Origin: Hyphomonadaceae bacterium UBA1933
GTDB taxonomy: Bacteria > Pseudomonadota > Alphaproteobacteria > Caulobacterales > Aquidulcibacteraceae
Reading direction: 5' to 3'
Assembly (NCBI GenBank): GCA_002337085.1
Contig: DDFH01000001.1
Location: 17,493 to 81,492 of the forward strand
DNA length: 64,000 nucleotides
Below are positions 16,573-25,951 of the stretch, in pieces. Numbering within the stretch: the first letter of the stretch is position 1; the number at the start of each line of letters is the position of its first letter. The notes below the pieces were generated by a model. It made no database searches. It was not told the DNA's origin and saw nothing but the letters and a program-made list of their open reading frames with translations. A program made the position numbers and the translations under genes.

Positions 16573-19564
16573 ATGGCCCTCCGTTGTAATGCCCCGTTAT
16601 TCCGTGGCTAGGGCTTCCGAAGCTTGATAAGCTTTCTGTGAATTTTGTTATTTGATTTATTTGTATGTCCGCGCCCAAAAGTTTATTATTGCCAATAGCA
16701 ACGGCACGCATCCCAGCAGCCTTGATTGCGCTTATTCCCGCCGCAGAATCTTCAATTCCGATTGTATTTATAGGGTTAACCAAAAGACCGTCACATGCGG
16801 CAAGGAAAACATCGGGTGCTGGCTTTGGATTTATTGATTTTGAAGGATCTGCAATAAAGTCAAAATATTCATCAAGACCCAATTTTTCGATAATCATTGC
16901 CGCATTTCTACTCGCAGAAGCGAGGGCGGTTTTTATTCCATTTTCGCGGCAATATTTTAATGCATCTAAAGCACCAGGAAGAATATTATTCCCATTAAAC
17001 TCTTTTATTTCTTCAAGATAGAAATTGTTTTTAATTTCACACAGCTTGTACTTTTCCGCGTCACTAAAAATAAGTGATGATTTATTTAATATAAGCTCAA
17101 GCGAGCCAATACGATCAACCCCTTTTAGTTCTTCATTATCTTTTTCATCAAACGGAATTGATAATTTTTTGGCAATTTTCTTCCACGCTTTGAAATGGGC
17201 AATGGCAGTATCGGTAATAACCCCATCAAGGTCAAATATTACGGCACTAATTGGTGCGTAAAACCCAATGCCAATGGAATATTCATTATTTGGCGACAGA
17301 ATTATATCCCTACCAAATATTTTTACCGCAATATCGTAATCACCGGTTTGCAGAAAATACGCTTTGGTTTGGTCAACTCTTATTTTGATTGGCGCATTAC
17401 GAAAAACAATATTTAATTCATAAGAATTAAACTCTTTTGCGATGCGCGGTACGAAATGCAAATCGCCATCTTTAAATTCAATTCCACAATATCCGAATGC
17501 AATATTGTGCCACGAGCCAGCAAGTGCCGCCATGTGACAACCGTGATCAGTATTTTCATGAAGATTATCAATATCGACATAGATATTTTGTCGAAAATAT
17601 TCAAACCCTTCATCCAAAAGCCCCAAGCGCAGCGCCTGTGTTCCATAACATGAAGCGGAAAGCGTGGAATCATTAATAGAGACAGAATCATAATATTTGA
17701 AATCACGATGCATGACTTCAAAATTGCCGTTTGCATCGTCAAAAATATCTGCAAGCACCAAATCTGCCTGTTTGCAAATCTGGTAACGATAAAGGCTAAG
17801 CGGGTGATAATGTAGCAAAAGAGGTCTCTTGTCACCAATTTCGCCAAAATTGAAAACGGCACGTTCAAGGAAATTATCGTCTTGCGCCCGTATCCCAAGC
17901 TTCTCATCATATGGAAGGTGCATTTTTAATGCAGCTTCTTTCCATAACAACACTTCTTCGTCAGAAAGCGCGATTTTTTGTTTAAGCGTAGCAATTTCTT
18001 GTGGCGCATGATTTTGCAATAAATCATATAATTCAACAGCTTTATGCAAATGTCTTTGCGCCATAAGATTTGTGAAATAATTATTGTTCACAAGTGCCGT
18101 ATATTCATCAGGCCCGGTTACGCAATTTATACAAAAATCACCATTTTTCCTTTGATTAAAAAACCCTATTTCAAGCCAGATACGCGCAGTCTCAAATAAC
18201 ATCTCTGCGCCATATTTGACCATAAATTCATTGTCGCCACTTATGTCGTGATAAAGCGTGATTGCATGCGCAATGTCGCCATTAATATGATATTGCGCAG
18301 AACCGGCCGGGAAATATCCAGAACATTCATCGCCATTAATGGTGCGCCACGGGTATAAGGCCCCTTTTTCATGATTTAATTCGCGGGCATGAAGCCGCGC
18401 TTTTTCAAGCCCGCGAAACCTAAAGAGCAATAATTCACACGCCACTTTAGGGTTTGTATAAACAAAGAAGGGAAGAACAAATGTTTCGGTATCCCAAAAC
18501 ACATGGCCTTCATACCCCTCGCCGCTTAAACCTTTTGCTGCAATTGAATTTTTCGGATGAAGCCCAGCAGACTGAATCAAATGGAATATATTGAAACGAA
18601 GCACTGGATTAAGGAAATCATGCTCATTATCGCTAACATCAAGATTAATTTGGGAGTTTTTCCAAATTTGTGCAAGAACTTCGGCTTGTTCGCTTAGGTG
18701 TAAATCATAGCCTTTGTCTTGTATTTTTTGGGCATCTGCTTTTGCCGATGCTATAAGTTCATTATTGTCATCATCATTATCACCAATTGCAAAAGCAGAG
18801 TATTTTTCAATTTCGATTACTTCGCCTTTTGAAAAGTGCCTTTCCTCTTCAAACTTGCTTTGGCAAACATAGATTGCAATCTTTTGTTTGCTTTCATGCG
18901 TTTCTTGAACCAAAAATAGGCCGTCATCATCCCCAGAATTTACAATTGTTGAAAGTGTATTTACACCTACACCAAGCCTTGGGTCATCGCCCTTTTGTGC
19001 CGCTTCAACAATATCATCAATTATTGATTGAACCGAAATTATGCCTTCGAATGATCTGGATTCTATTTTAAACTTATTCAAAATACAATTGTTGTTTTTA
19101 AATGGCGCGATATGGGATGAGGTTATAACAATTTCACCACCATTTTTATCATTCCAAATAGTTGTTCGGACATATTCGCCACTCTTCATATTAAGTGTGC
19201 GAATAGTTGAAACCATATTAGCACCAGAAATATTTCGCCCATTCAACTCGATGATAAAGCGACGCGGATCAGCCACAGGAATTCTTGTATCAGTTTTTCG
19301 TGCAAAACCAGGAAAGCGCTCGTGATAATCAATCTCGCTATTTTCGAATATTGATGAAATATAAACCTTATCGGTGGGGCTGGAAATCTCATTAACGCCG
19401 CCGCGTATTCCCAAAAAACCATTAGATAATGCAAACACGGTTTCAGATACGGCATCGTAAATTGCCGAAGTGCTTTCTACAATTTTCCAATCGTCATAAT
19501 GACGAAATTTTGTTTCATCCTTGGCTTGCGGCATTTGATTTATAGTTTCCAAACCTTGTTTCAT
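16532..19564 (-). CDS. GH65 disaccharide phosphorylase fused to beta-phosphoglucomutase
   Basis: A 1010-residue fusion. Residues ~20-760 are a GH65 maltose/kojibiose/trehalose phosphorylase: LSNGFLGIRGGVNE near the N-terminus, the (alpha/alpha)6 barrel segment VFWDTETFVLPFF, and GPDEYTALVNNNYFTN near residue 484, with the general-acid Glu at the position equivalent to Glu487 of Lactobacillus maltose phosphorylase. Residues ~773-985 are a HAD-type beta-PGM: FDLDGVITDT with nucleophile Asp, and GIEDSAAGISAIKAAGM. The enzyme would split an alpha-glucose disaccharide with phosphate to glucose plus beta-glucose-1-P and turn the latter into glucose-6-P. There is no signal peptide, so it is cytoplasmic. 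A pair of LacI-type operators lies just upstream. GH65 linkage specificity is not assignable here. Confidence 0.92.
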   Translation of the reverse strand: MKQGLETINQMPQAKDETKFRHYDDWKIVESTSAIYDAVSETVFALSNGFLGIRGGVNEISSPTDKVYISSIFENSEIDYHERFPGFARKTDTRIPVADPRRFIIELNGRNISGANMVSTIRTLNMKSGEYVRTTIWNDKNGGEIVITSSHIAPFKNNNCILNKFKIESRSFEGIISVQSIIDDIVEAAQKGDDPRLGVGVNTLSTIVNSGDDDGLFLVQETHESKQKIAIYVCQSKFEEERHFSKGEVIEIEKYSAFAIGDNDDDNNELIASAKADAQKIQDKGYDLHLSEQAEVLAQIWKNSQINLDVSDNEHDFLNPVLRFNIFHLIQSAGLHPKNSIAAKGLSGEGYEGHVFWDTETFVLPFFVYTNPKVACELLLFRFRGLEKARLHARELNHEKGALYPWRTINGDECSGYFPAGSAQYHINGDIAHAITLYHDISGDNEFMVKYGAEMLFETARIWLEIGFFNQRKNGDFCINCVTGPDEYTALVNNNYFTNLMAQRHLHKAVELYDLLQNHAPQEIATLKQKIALSDEEVLLWKEAALKMHLPYDEKLGIRAQDDNFLERAVFNFGEIGDKRPLLLHYHPLSLYRYQICKQADLVLADIFDDANGNFEVMHRDFKYYDSVSINDSTLSASCYGTQALRLGLLDEGFEYFRQNIYVDIDNLHENTDHGCHMAALAGSWHNIAFGYCGIEFKDGDLHFVPRIAKEFNSYELNIVFRNAPIKIRVDQTKAYFLQTGDYDIAVKIFGRDIILSPNNEYSIGIGFYAPISAVIFDLDGVITDTAIAHFKAWKKIAKKLSIPFDEKDNEELKGVDRIGSLELILNKSSLIFSDAEKYKLCEIKNNFYLEEIKEFNGNNILPGALDALKYCRENGIKTALASASRNAAMIIEKLGLDEYFDFIADPSKSINPKPAPDVFLAACDGLLVNPINTIGIEDSAAGISAIKAAGMRAVAIGNNKLLGADIQINQITKFTESLSSFGSPSHGITGHYNGGPYENKEKYYWQKQN

Positions 19565-19580
19565 TTAAAACATCAAAATA

Positions 19581-19615
19581 TGTTATCGATGTCTTTTTAT
19601 ATGGTATCGATAACA
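19581..19615. promoter_or_regulatory. Paired LacI-type operators before the GH65-PGM gene
   Basis: TGTTATCGATGTC (19581-19593) and, in the opposite orientation, GGTATCGATAACA (19603-19615) are both centred on ATCGAT, with centres 21 bp apart (two helical turns). They match the tandem sites before the receptor at 13954-13993. They lie 17-51 nt upstream of the GH65 start, where a bound repressor would block transcription. Confidence 0.8.
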
Positions 19616-19934
19616 TAAAAAGGGTTACTGTCAACACAAATCATTAAAAATATTCAATATTGGTCAATTAGGTGAAAAAAATTTTTTAAAAACAATGAAA
19701 TTGCTTGTTTTATGTTTTACAGTTCGTTTCATATATATGCGAATAACAATCAATAAGCGCAGGTATTTATTATGTGACTGTCCAAGATGATTAAACCTGA
19801 AAACTTGACACCCAATGTTAAAGTTGGGCAGAAAAGAGACATCAAAATATTTTCTGCATAACAACTGAATTAATTGTGTAACATTCATGCGATACAAACC
19901 GCAGGGTTCAATAATTAGTATTTTGCAATAGAAA
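19616..19934. other. Intergenic region upstream of the secreted beta-propeller-like gene
   Basis: About 320 nt separate the LacI-type operators of the GH65 gene from the start of the gene at 19935. I see no credible gene here; the one minus-strand frame that crosses it has no family features. There is a weak inverted element (CCCAATGTTAAAGTTGGG, about 19811-19828). I looked for a Pho box, given the phosphatase nearby, and found no convincing one. Confidence 0.4.
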
Positions 19935-21107
19935 ATGAAAAAATCATTATTTATACTTATATTCGCGTCCATTATATTTGGTCAGCAACAAACAAATGCA
20001 CAAACCCTTGCATCACTTCCTTTGACACAAAATGGTGGTACTTGGGATTCTGGTCACGTACAAGGTATCGCTGTCGATAAAGCACGGGGTTATATTTATT
20101 ACTCTTTCACTAACCTTCTTGTAAAATATGATTTTCAAGGAAAATTAATTGGCACACTAACTGGTTGGAATGGACATCTTGGGGATTTGGATTTTAACCC
20201 CAATGATGGTTTGGTTTACGGTTCGCTTGAATACAAAAAAGATAACGCTTTCTATATTGCAATTATCGATGTTGATAAAATTAATGCCGTTGGCATTAAT
20301 GCTTCTGAAACCGAAATTTTGCGCACTGTATATCTTAAAGAAGTCGTTGATGATTATATTGCTGATTTAAATCATGACGGAATAAAGGGGGCAAATGACG
20401 ATGATTCAAAAGATGGGCAAAAACCAAAAGATCATCATTATGGCTGCTCTGGCATTGACGGAGTGTCATTTGGACCACGATTAGGGCATACAGACGGCAA
20501 ATATTATCTTACAGTTGCATATGGTATCTATGGCGATATTGGTCGCAACGATAATGACCATCAGGTTCTTCTGCAATATGATGTAAAAGATTGGGAAAAA
20601 TATAAAAGCCAACTAATCGAATCCAAGCCGCATCATTACGGGCCAGATAAGGTCGATGGCAAATACTTTATCCGCACCGGAAACACCACATTTGGCGTTC
20701 AAAATCTTGCTTATGATGATAATTTAAAACGCTGGTTCATGGGCGTTTATAAAGGCAAAAAGCCTAACTTCCCTAATTATTCATTATTTGCATTTGATGC
20801 CAAAACTAAGGCTATAATGTCAGATTTGGTTGGTGTTCCCGATGAAAATAGCAAGAAATGGGAAAAAGGACTTTTGATACCGCTTTCTAGTGATGGGCTT
20901 TACGACGATAAAAGTGGCATCAAGGGGTGGAACCAAAAAGCCGATGTAGGAATGCAACCAGTTGGCAATGGTTTATTTTATCTGGCTGTAAATTCAGGCG
21001 GAAAAGGCCAACAAACTGCTGACCTCACACTAATGCGTTGGACAGGTGATAATCAGCAGCCGTTCAAACCAATAAATATTGAAGAATTAAATAAAATCAA
21101 ACACTAA
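19935..21107 (+). CDS. Secreted protein of unknown function, possibly beta-propeller, with Asp-rich calcium-like loop
   Basis: The 390-residue product has a signal peptide (MKKSLFILIFASIIFGQQQT, cleaved near NAQ). The body has propeller-like repeats: GHVQGIAVDKARGYIYYS, then GDLDFNPNDGLVYGSLEY, and NTTFGVQNLAYDDNLKRWFM. An Asp-rich loop DLNHDGIKGANDDDSKDG near residues 145-162 looks like an EF-hand or dockerin-type calcium site. I do not recognise the family. Its 3' end overlaps the PhoD-like gene by 11 nt in convergent orientation, so it may act on the same phosphate- or phytate-like substrates, but that is only context. Confidence 0.8.
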   Translation: MKKSLFILIFASIIFGQQQTNAQTLASLPLTQNGGTWDSGHVQGIAVDKARGYIYYSFTNLLVKYDFQGKLIGTLTGWNGHLGDLDFNPNDGLVYGSLEYKKDNAFYIAIIDVDKINAVGINASETEILRTVYLKEVVDDYIADLNHDGIKGANDDDSKDGQKPKDHHYGCSGIDGVSFGPRLGHTDGKYYLTVAYGIYGDIGRNDNDHQVLLQYDVKDWEKYKSQLIESKPHHYGPDKVDGKYFIRTGNTTFGVQNLAYDDNLKRWFMGVYKGKKPNFPNYSLFAFDAKTKAIMSDLVGVPDENSKKWEKGLLIPLSSDGLYDDKSGIKGWNQKADVGMQPVGNGLFYLAVNSGGKGQQTADLTLMRWTGDNQQPFKPINIEELNKIKH

Positions 21108-22722
21108 AAATATTACGACCACGTTCAACCTTCATACGATGCCTGTCTGCAATTGCGGTCGTTTTGGATTTTACAGTCTGCATAAACAACCATTCTCCAG
21201 TAACATTTTGTGGGGTAATTTCAATCATCATATAACCACGCTGATGTGTGTTCGCCCACTTCATTTCATGGTTAGTAGTGACAAATCCTTGGGCAACAAT
21301 TTTTGGATCTGCGCCCATGCTGCCCTCTATGCCGTTTGAGCTTACGCTATGTCCGGCAAATTCGACACCTGCTGGGTGCTTGTCTTCAGCCAATTCATAT
21401 GCCCATGCGTTGTGGCTGTCCCCGGACAGCATTACCAAATTCGCATCGGCATTTTGTGCAGCCTTTAACAAACGTGAACGAGCAGCAGGATAACCATCCC
21501 ACCGATCCATCCACATTGGAAGACCGTGTTTTGCTGCAAGAACATCGTTTTTAAAATTGCTTATACTACGTTCACTGGCGTCAGCTTTTAACCATCCAAC
21601 AACATCATTGGGCATTATTGTCCGCCCCATTATCGTCCCCATTCCAACCAATTGCCATATTGTTGAACGGGAATTGTTTTTAAATCCATGATATAACCAG
21701 CTTTCCTGCGTTGAACCTAGCATAGTTGCCGAAGGTTTTTGCCACTCACCATCACGAAATTCATCAAGTGCAGTTTCAATATTTGCTGCATGAAAGGCTG
21801 CACCTATATCAGCCTGTTTCGTGCGCCCCAAAAGACGGGATTCAGTGCGATATAAAGTTGCCAGATTGCCGATTTGATATGCTTTCCATGGCTCTTCAGA
21901 CACGGGCATCCATTCACGATATGCCTGCATTGCGGCGGCACGGCGAATACTCCAATCTCCTTCTTTGTCTGGTTGGTGGTTTTGCGCACCCCCTTCCCAA
22001 CTGTCATTGGCGGATTCATGATCATCCCAAAATGCGACCATAGGTGCCATTTGGTGCAACGTTTGAAGGTCTATATCCGCACGATAACAAGCATATCGTA
22101 AACGATAGTCTGCAAGCGCGATTATCTCATGATCTGGCGCAACCACTCTTCCTGCTACTATGTTGTCATGATTTGATGAATTGCCATATTCATAAAAATA
22201 ATCGCCAACATGCATCCATAAATCAAGGTCATTTCGTGCCGCCGCATGGGCATAGGCATTAAACCAACCTATCGGAAAATTTGAACATGAAAAAACTGCT
22301 AATCCGAACCGTTTAACATTGCCTACTGGAAGTGTCTTTGTTCTGCCGACTGGTGATTTACTGCCATCAGGGGCAATAAAGCGATAGTAATAGACACTTC
22401 CCGGCTTTAGTCCGTCAATTGTTATTTTTGCCGTCCAATCACGCCATGAACCGGTTTGAATACTGCCGCCAGAAATTATTTTTGCGAAATCCTTATCGGA
22501 TGCCACCTCAACTTTGAGTTCGACAATATCATTTGTTGCGGAAACATAACGCGTCCACAATAATACTGAATCGTCGGATGGCTCGCCACTGGCGACATTA
22601 TGCGTAAAACCTTTTGCCGTTAGCAAATCTTGCGCAAGCGAGCGGCCAGCCGGAAGCAAAAGTGCCATAAGCCCAATGCTGCCGCCTAAAATCAAACTAC
22701 GGCGATCAATATGCGTAATCAT
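21097..22722 (-). CDS. phoD: PhoD-like alkaline phosphatase/phosphodiesterase (Tat-exported)
   Basis: I start at the ATG at 22722 because AAAGGA precedes it; the longer frame runs into the receptor gene. The ~541-residue product begins with a Tat signal (HIDRRSLILGG, hydrophobic stretch, SLAQ). A PhoD N-terminal domain (NVASGEPSDDSVLLWTRYV) is followed by the metallophosphatase core: FSCSNFPIGW, HVGDYFYEYG, FWDDHESANDSW and LSGDSHNAWAYE, the metal-ligand motifs of the family. PhoD enzymes hydrolyse phosphate mono- and diesters outside the cytoplasm with Ca and Fe. It follows its receptor at 14-nt spacing, giving an uptake-plus-cleavage pair for organic phosphate. The symbol names the family; the substrate is not certain. 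Confidence 0.9.
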   Translation of the reverse strand: MITHIDRRSLILGGSIGLMALLLPAGRSLAQDLLTAKGFTHNVASGEPSDDSVLLWTRYVSATNDIVELKVEVASDKDFAKIISGGSIQTGSWRDWTAKITIDGLKPGSVYYYRFIAPDGSKSPVGRTKTLPVGNVKRFGLAVFSCSNFPIGWFNAYAHAAARNDLDLWMHVGDYFYEYGNSSNHDNIVAGRVVAPDHEIIALADYRLRYACYRADIDLQTLHQMAPMVAFWDDHESANDSWEGGAQNHQPDKEGDWSIRRAAAMQAYREWMPVSEEPWKAYQIGNLATLYRTESRLLGRTKQADIGAAFHAANIETALDEFRDGEWQKPSATMLGSTQESWLYHGFKNNSRSTIWQLVGMGTIMGRTIMPNDVVGWLKADASERSISNFKNDVLAAKHGLPMWMDRWDGYPAARSRLLKAAQNADANLVMLSGDSHNAWAYELAEDKHPAGVEFAGHSVSSNGIEGSMGADPKIVAQGFVTTNHEMKWANTHQRGYMMIEITPQNVTGEWLFMQTVKSKTTAIADRHRMKVERGRNIFSV

Positions 22723-22736
22723 GACAAATCCTTTGG

Positions 22737-25733
22737 TTAAAACGTCCCTTTGATGCCAACATTCCACATAGAGCCATAGATACTATATTGTTGTACACGG
22801 CTTGGAATATTTGAATAAATAATATCCGGCGCATTAAATATGTTACGTCCAGCAATCATAAATTCAAAATTATTTTTGAATTTATAGCTGGCACTTATAT
22901 TCCATAATTCACGGTCGGCATGGTACAAAATACCATTATTTGCGGTAGTAGGCGTATTGCTAAGCGAGCTTGTACGATATTTTGATTGCCAATTTCCGGT
23001 AAGTTGGAAGTTAAATGGTCCACGATTATATTTAAGCCCCCAATTGGCAGAAGTTTTTGGCATACTCACACGTTCGCCATCTGGATCAACTTGTGTAATT
23101 GAACCACGCAAACCAACGCCTTTTAACCACCCTGGAAGAAAGGTCATCTGTTGATCATATTCAAAGGTTACGCCGTTATTTGTACTGGTTCCGGCAAGGT
23201 TTTGGGCACTACGGAATATATAACCAGGATAATCAGATGAATTATAACCAACATCTTCGGGGTTAACGGTAACACCTGTTACCTGCATATCTTTCATATC
23301 AAGTTTATATACTGAAAGCCCAACTATACCCGATGGTTCAAGATAATATTGCAGGCTTGCATAATATTTGGTGGAATGTTCCGGTTTAAGTTCAGGATTT
23401 GGTACGGTAACAATCATAGTGTCATCATTTACTGATACTACACCACCCAAATTTCCATAATCAGGACGCAATATTGACTGACTGAAGGCAATTTGACCAA
23501 CTAATTTTTTACTGAAGTCATATTTCATTCCACCACTTAAGAACCAATCATCATATTCACCACGACGTTTAGAATAAGTGCCATTATGATATTGGTATAA
23601 AAGCCCTTCGACAGTGCTTAATGAATATCCAGCAGCAGTAACTTCTTTTGCAGGGCGTATATCCGCAATTCTTGCGGCAGTTTTTGTTTTTTCATAGCGA
23701 AGGCCAAGATCAAATCGTGCCTTGCCAATCTCTGCCTGTGTTTCGCCATAGGCTGCATAAATTTCTTCTTCAATTTTTTTATTATTGTCTAATTTGCGCT
23801 TTAAATTGCCCACAGTATCCGCAACAAAATATTCGGGATGTGCAGCGTATATGTCGTACATCGCATAATTGCTATCGGCACGCCAGTTTTGCAAATTCAG
23901 ATTGCCGGCATCAAAACCTTTAATAACAAAATCATAATAGTTTGTAGCAGGGATTATCGCCGCTGGATCTTTTTGTGTCAGATCGTTATTTGGTCCGACA
24001 TATTGGAATTGCTTATAAGAACCTTCATTGGTTTGCCATTCATTTGTCCGCCCGCCAAGACCAGCAAGCATGGTAATTTGGAATGAATTGACATTAAGCT
24101 TCTTTTTCAAATCGAGGTTCACTGCATACATATTGCCTTTTGCATCGGATTCAGACGTACGAATGTTATTCCCAATATCACTGTCACGATTGAAACTTGT
24201 CGCATCACCCCAAGGACGTCCAGAGGTTTGGTTAAGTGTCCAAGCGTTTGAATCTTCTGACGCACGGTCAAGGGTAAATCCGATATTTGTTAAATAGCTA
24301 TCGGTACGTTGGAAGAACCCTTCGCTATTATCGCGGAAGTTGAATTGAGATGTTGAATAACTGCCACGCAACGCAGCTTCTAAAGTATCACCCTTATATT
24401 CAAGTTTTGGCGCAAAAAGATATACTGGCGTTGCCGCATAACGGTGTGAATATTGGGTATGAAGGCGGGTGTTGGTTCCATTGGCATTGACAACAATATG
24501 GGTTGGTGTTGAATCAGCCGTTGCATATGATTTAGTTGACGTTCCAAAAATCAAATAAGTATATTGGTTGAAATATTCCACATCATAAAAAGAATATGTG
24601 CTTCGTAGTGATAATGCGAGTTTGTCTGTAATTTTATAGTCAACCGCAAGATTAGCGGCTTTACGGTGGGTTAGTTTCGGACCTGGGCGCCACATTACCT
24701 GATAAGGCATCACCCTACCATCGGCAAGATAAGACCAATCAGTTTGAATTCTGTCTTGTTGGACATAGTTTGCATTATAACTTGCGTTAAATGCAACACC
24801 AAGACGACCGTCAAGAAATACATCGGCATAACCAAATTGCGCGGACGGATAAATAGTTGAATGCTTTTTATCATCGGGGAAGTAAATTGGATTAAGGCGG
24901 GAATCAGATGTACCAACACCACCAATTTGGAAACGCAATAAACGGCTTTTGCGTTGAAACGCATATTGGCTGCGCATATTAATGCTGCCCCCCGGTGAGT
25001 CGGCATCCATGCTGGCGGTTAAGGTATTATTTAACTCAATTGAATCAATACCTGTAATCGACATTTGCTCAAATGAGTTTTGGCGGCCGCTATTATTATT
25101 CGATGTCGCTGTCGCCATGCGCGCGCCATCAGTGGTGAATGTTGAATATTTCGGGTCAAGCCCGCCAATACGGACCGATGTTGCATCTACCTCTGTATAA
25201 TCAAGAGACAGACCCGGCATATTCTTCATAAATTCGCCAACATCACCCATGGTCAAAATGCCGTAATTATCTGCGGCAACTACGCTTTTGGCATTCAAAG
25301 ACGCGCGGCGTTCCATCAATGCCTTTGCTTGACCACCACGTGCAGCGGTAACAATGACAGTGTTTGGGTCACTGCTTCCCAATGCTGTATATGACATTGG
25401 TTTTAATTCAATATTCAATGTCGCAGTCTGATTTGCATCAACTTGAACCGTCGATTTCCATTCCTGCAAACCCGTATATCTTACAATAATGTTTGCCGCA
25501 CCAGCGGGAACACTATTTAGAAAGAAAACACCACCATCGCCAGAATATGCCGAAATATTTGTTCCTTCAATTCTAACTTCTGCGTTGGCAATATATTCGC
25601 CGGTTGCGGTATTAATTATTCTTCCTTGAATATTTCCAGAAGATATATTTTGACCATAAACAACAGCGGGTGCAGCAACAGAAAGCGCAATTAAAGCAGT
25701 ACTTAAACCCAAAATAGAATGACGATAGCTCAT
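22737..25733 (-). CDS. TonB-dependent receptor with N-terminal carboxypeptidase-like domain (PhoD-linked)
   Basis: The ATG at 25733 has AGGGG upstream and is preferred over the longer frame. The ~998-residue protein has a signal peptide, then a CarboxypepD_reg-like beta-sandwich (GRIINTATGEYIANAEVRIE), the TonB-box region (DPNTVIVTAARGGQAKALME), a plug with the segment VRIGGLDPKYSTFTTDGARM, and a long barrel ending in the C-terminal Phe of NVGIKGTF. This architecture is common for receptors of large substrates. It is immediately upstream of the PhoD-like gene on the same strand, suggesting it imports an organic phosphate compound or a released product. Confidence 0.92.
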   Translation of the reverse strand: MSYRHSILGLSTALIALSVAAPAVVYGQNISSGNIQGRIINTATGEYIANAEVRIEGTNISAYSGDGGVFFLNSVPAGAANIIVRYTGLQEWKSTVQVDANQTATLNIELKPMSYTALGSSDPNTVIVTAARGGQAKALMERRASLNAKSVVAADNYGILTMGDVGEFMKNMPGLSLDYTEVDATSVRIGGLDPKYSTFTTDGARMATATSNNNSGRQNSFEQMSITGIDSIELNNTLTASMDADSPGGSINMRSQYAFQRKSRLLRFQIGGVGTSDSRLNPIYFPDDKKHSTIYPSAQFGYADVFLDGRLGVAFNASYNANYVQQDRIQTDWSYLADGRVMPYQVMWRPGPKLTHRKAANLAVDYKITDKLALSLRSTYSFYDVEYFNQYTYLIFGTSTKSYATADSTPTHIVVNANGTNTRLHTQYSHRYAATPVYLFAPKLEYKGDTLEAALRGSYSTSQFNFRDNSEGFFQRTDSYLTNIGFTLDRASEDSNAWTLNQTSGRPWGDATSFNRDSDIGNNIRTSESDAKGNMYAVNLDLKKKLNVNSFQITMLAGLGGRTNEWQTNEGSYKQFQYVGPNNDLTQKDPAAIIPATNYYDFVIKGFDAGNLNLQNWRADSNYAMYDIYAAHPEYFVADTVGNLKRKLDNNKKIEEEIYAAYGETQAEIGKARFDLGLRYEKTKTAARIADIRPAKEVTAAGYSLSTVEGLLYQYHNGTYSKRRGEYDDWFLSGGMKYDFSKKLVGQIAFSQSILRPDYGNLGGVVSVNDDTMIVTVPNPELKPEHSTKYYASLQYYLEPSGIVGLSVYKLDMKDMQVTGVTVNPEDVGYNSSDYPGYIFRSAQNLAGTSTNNGVTFEYDQQMTFLPGWLKGVGLRGSITQVDPDGERVSMPKTSANWGLKYNRGPFNFQLTGNWQSKYRTSSLSNTPTTANNGILYHADRELWNISASYKFKNNFEFMIAGRNIFNAPDIIYSNIPSRVQQYSIYGSMWNVGIKGTF

Positions 25734-25883
25734 GTTTACCCCTAACATAAATGTAATGATGGGGCTGTTTAATTATTCGTTATAACAATTATTTGACATT
25801 ATTTATTCATTATTGTGAAATAAATAATACTATAAAAATAAAAGCTTACATTTGTAAAAACAAATTGGATTGATATAGGATTT

Positions 25884-25936
25884 GGACGCGGGGACAAGAT
25901 TGGAAACCACCCCCTTCAGATTATGAACGAGCATCA
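25884..25936 (-). other. Degenerate 3' half of tRNA-fMet (possible old attachment site)
   Basis: Read on the minus strand this stretch ends in CCCCGCG and contains a TTCATAATCTGAAGG anticodon-arm-like segment. Aligned without gaps to the fMet fragment at 58312-58362, I count 37 identical bases of 51. The T-loop and several stem positions have decayed, so no functional tRNA is encoded. Same orientation as the 58.3-kb copy. Probably a decayed tRNA-derived att repeat. Confidence 0.5.
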
Positions 25937-25951
25937 ATTTCTATTAACTTG

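Noticed and set aside
19735..19934. Pho box before the secreted protein gene
   Set aside because: No pair of CTGTCAT-like repeats with 4-nt spacing could be found; only loose matches.
19664..19972. 102-codon minus-strand frame upstream of the secreted protein gene
   Set aside because: It overlaps the signal peptide of the gene at 19935, lacks a Shine-Dalgarno and shows no recognisable domain.
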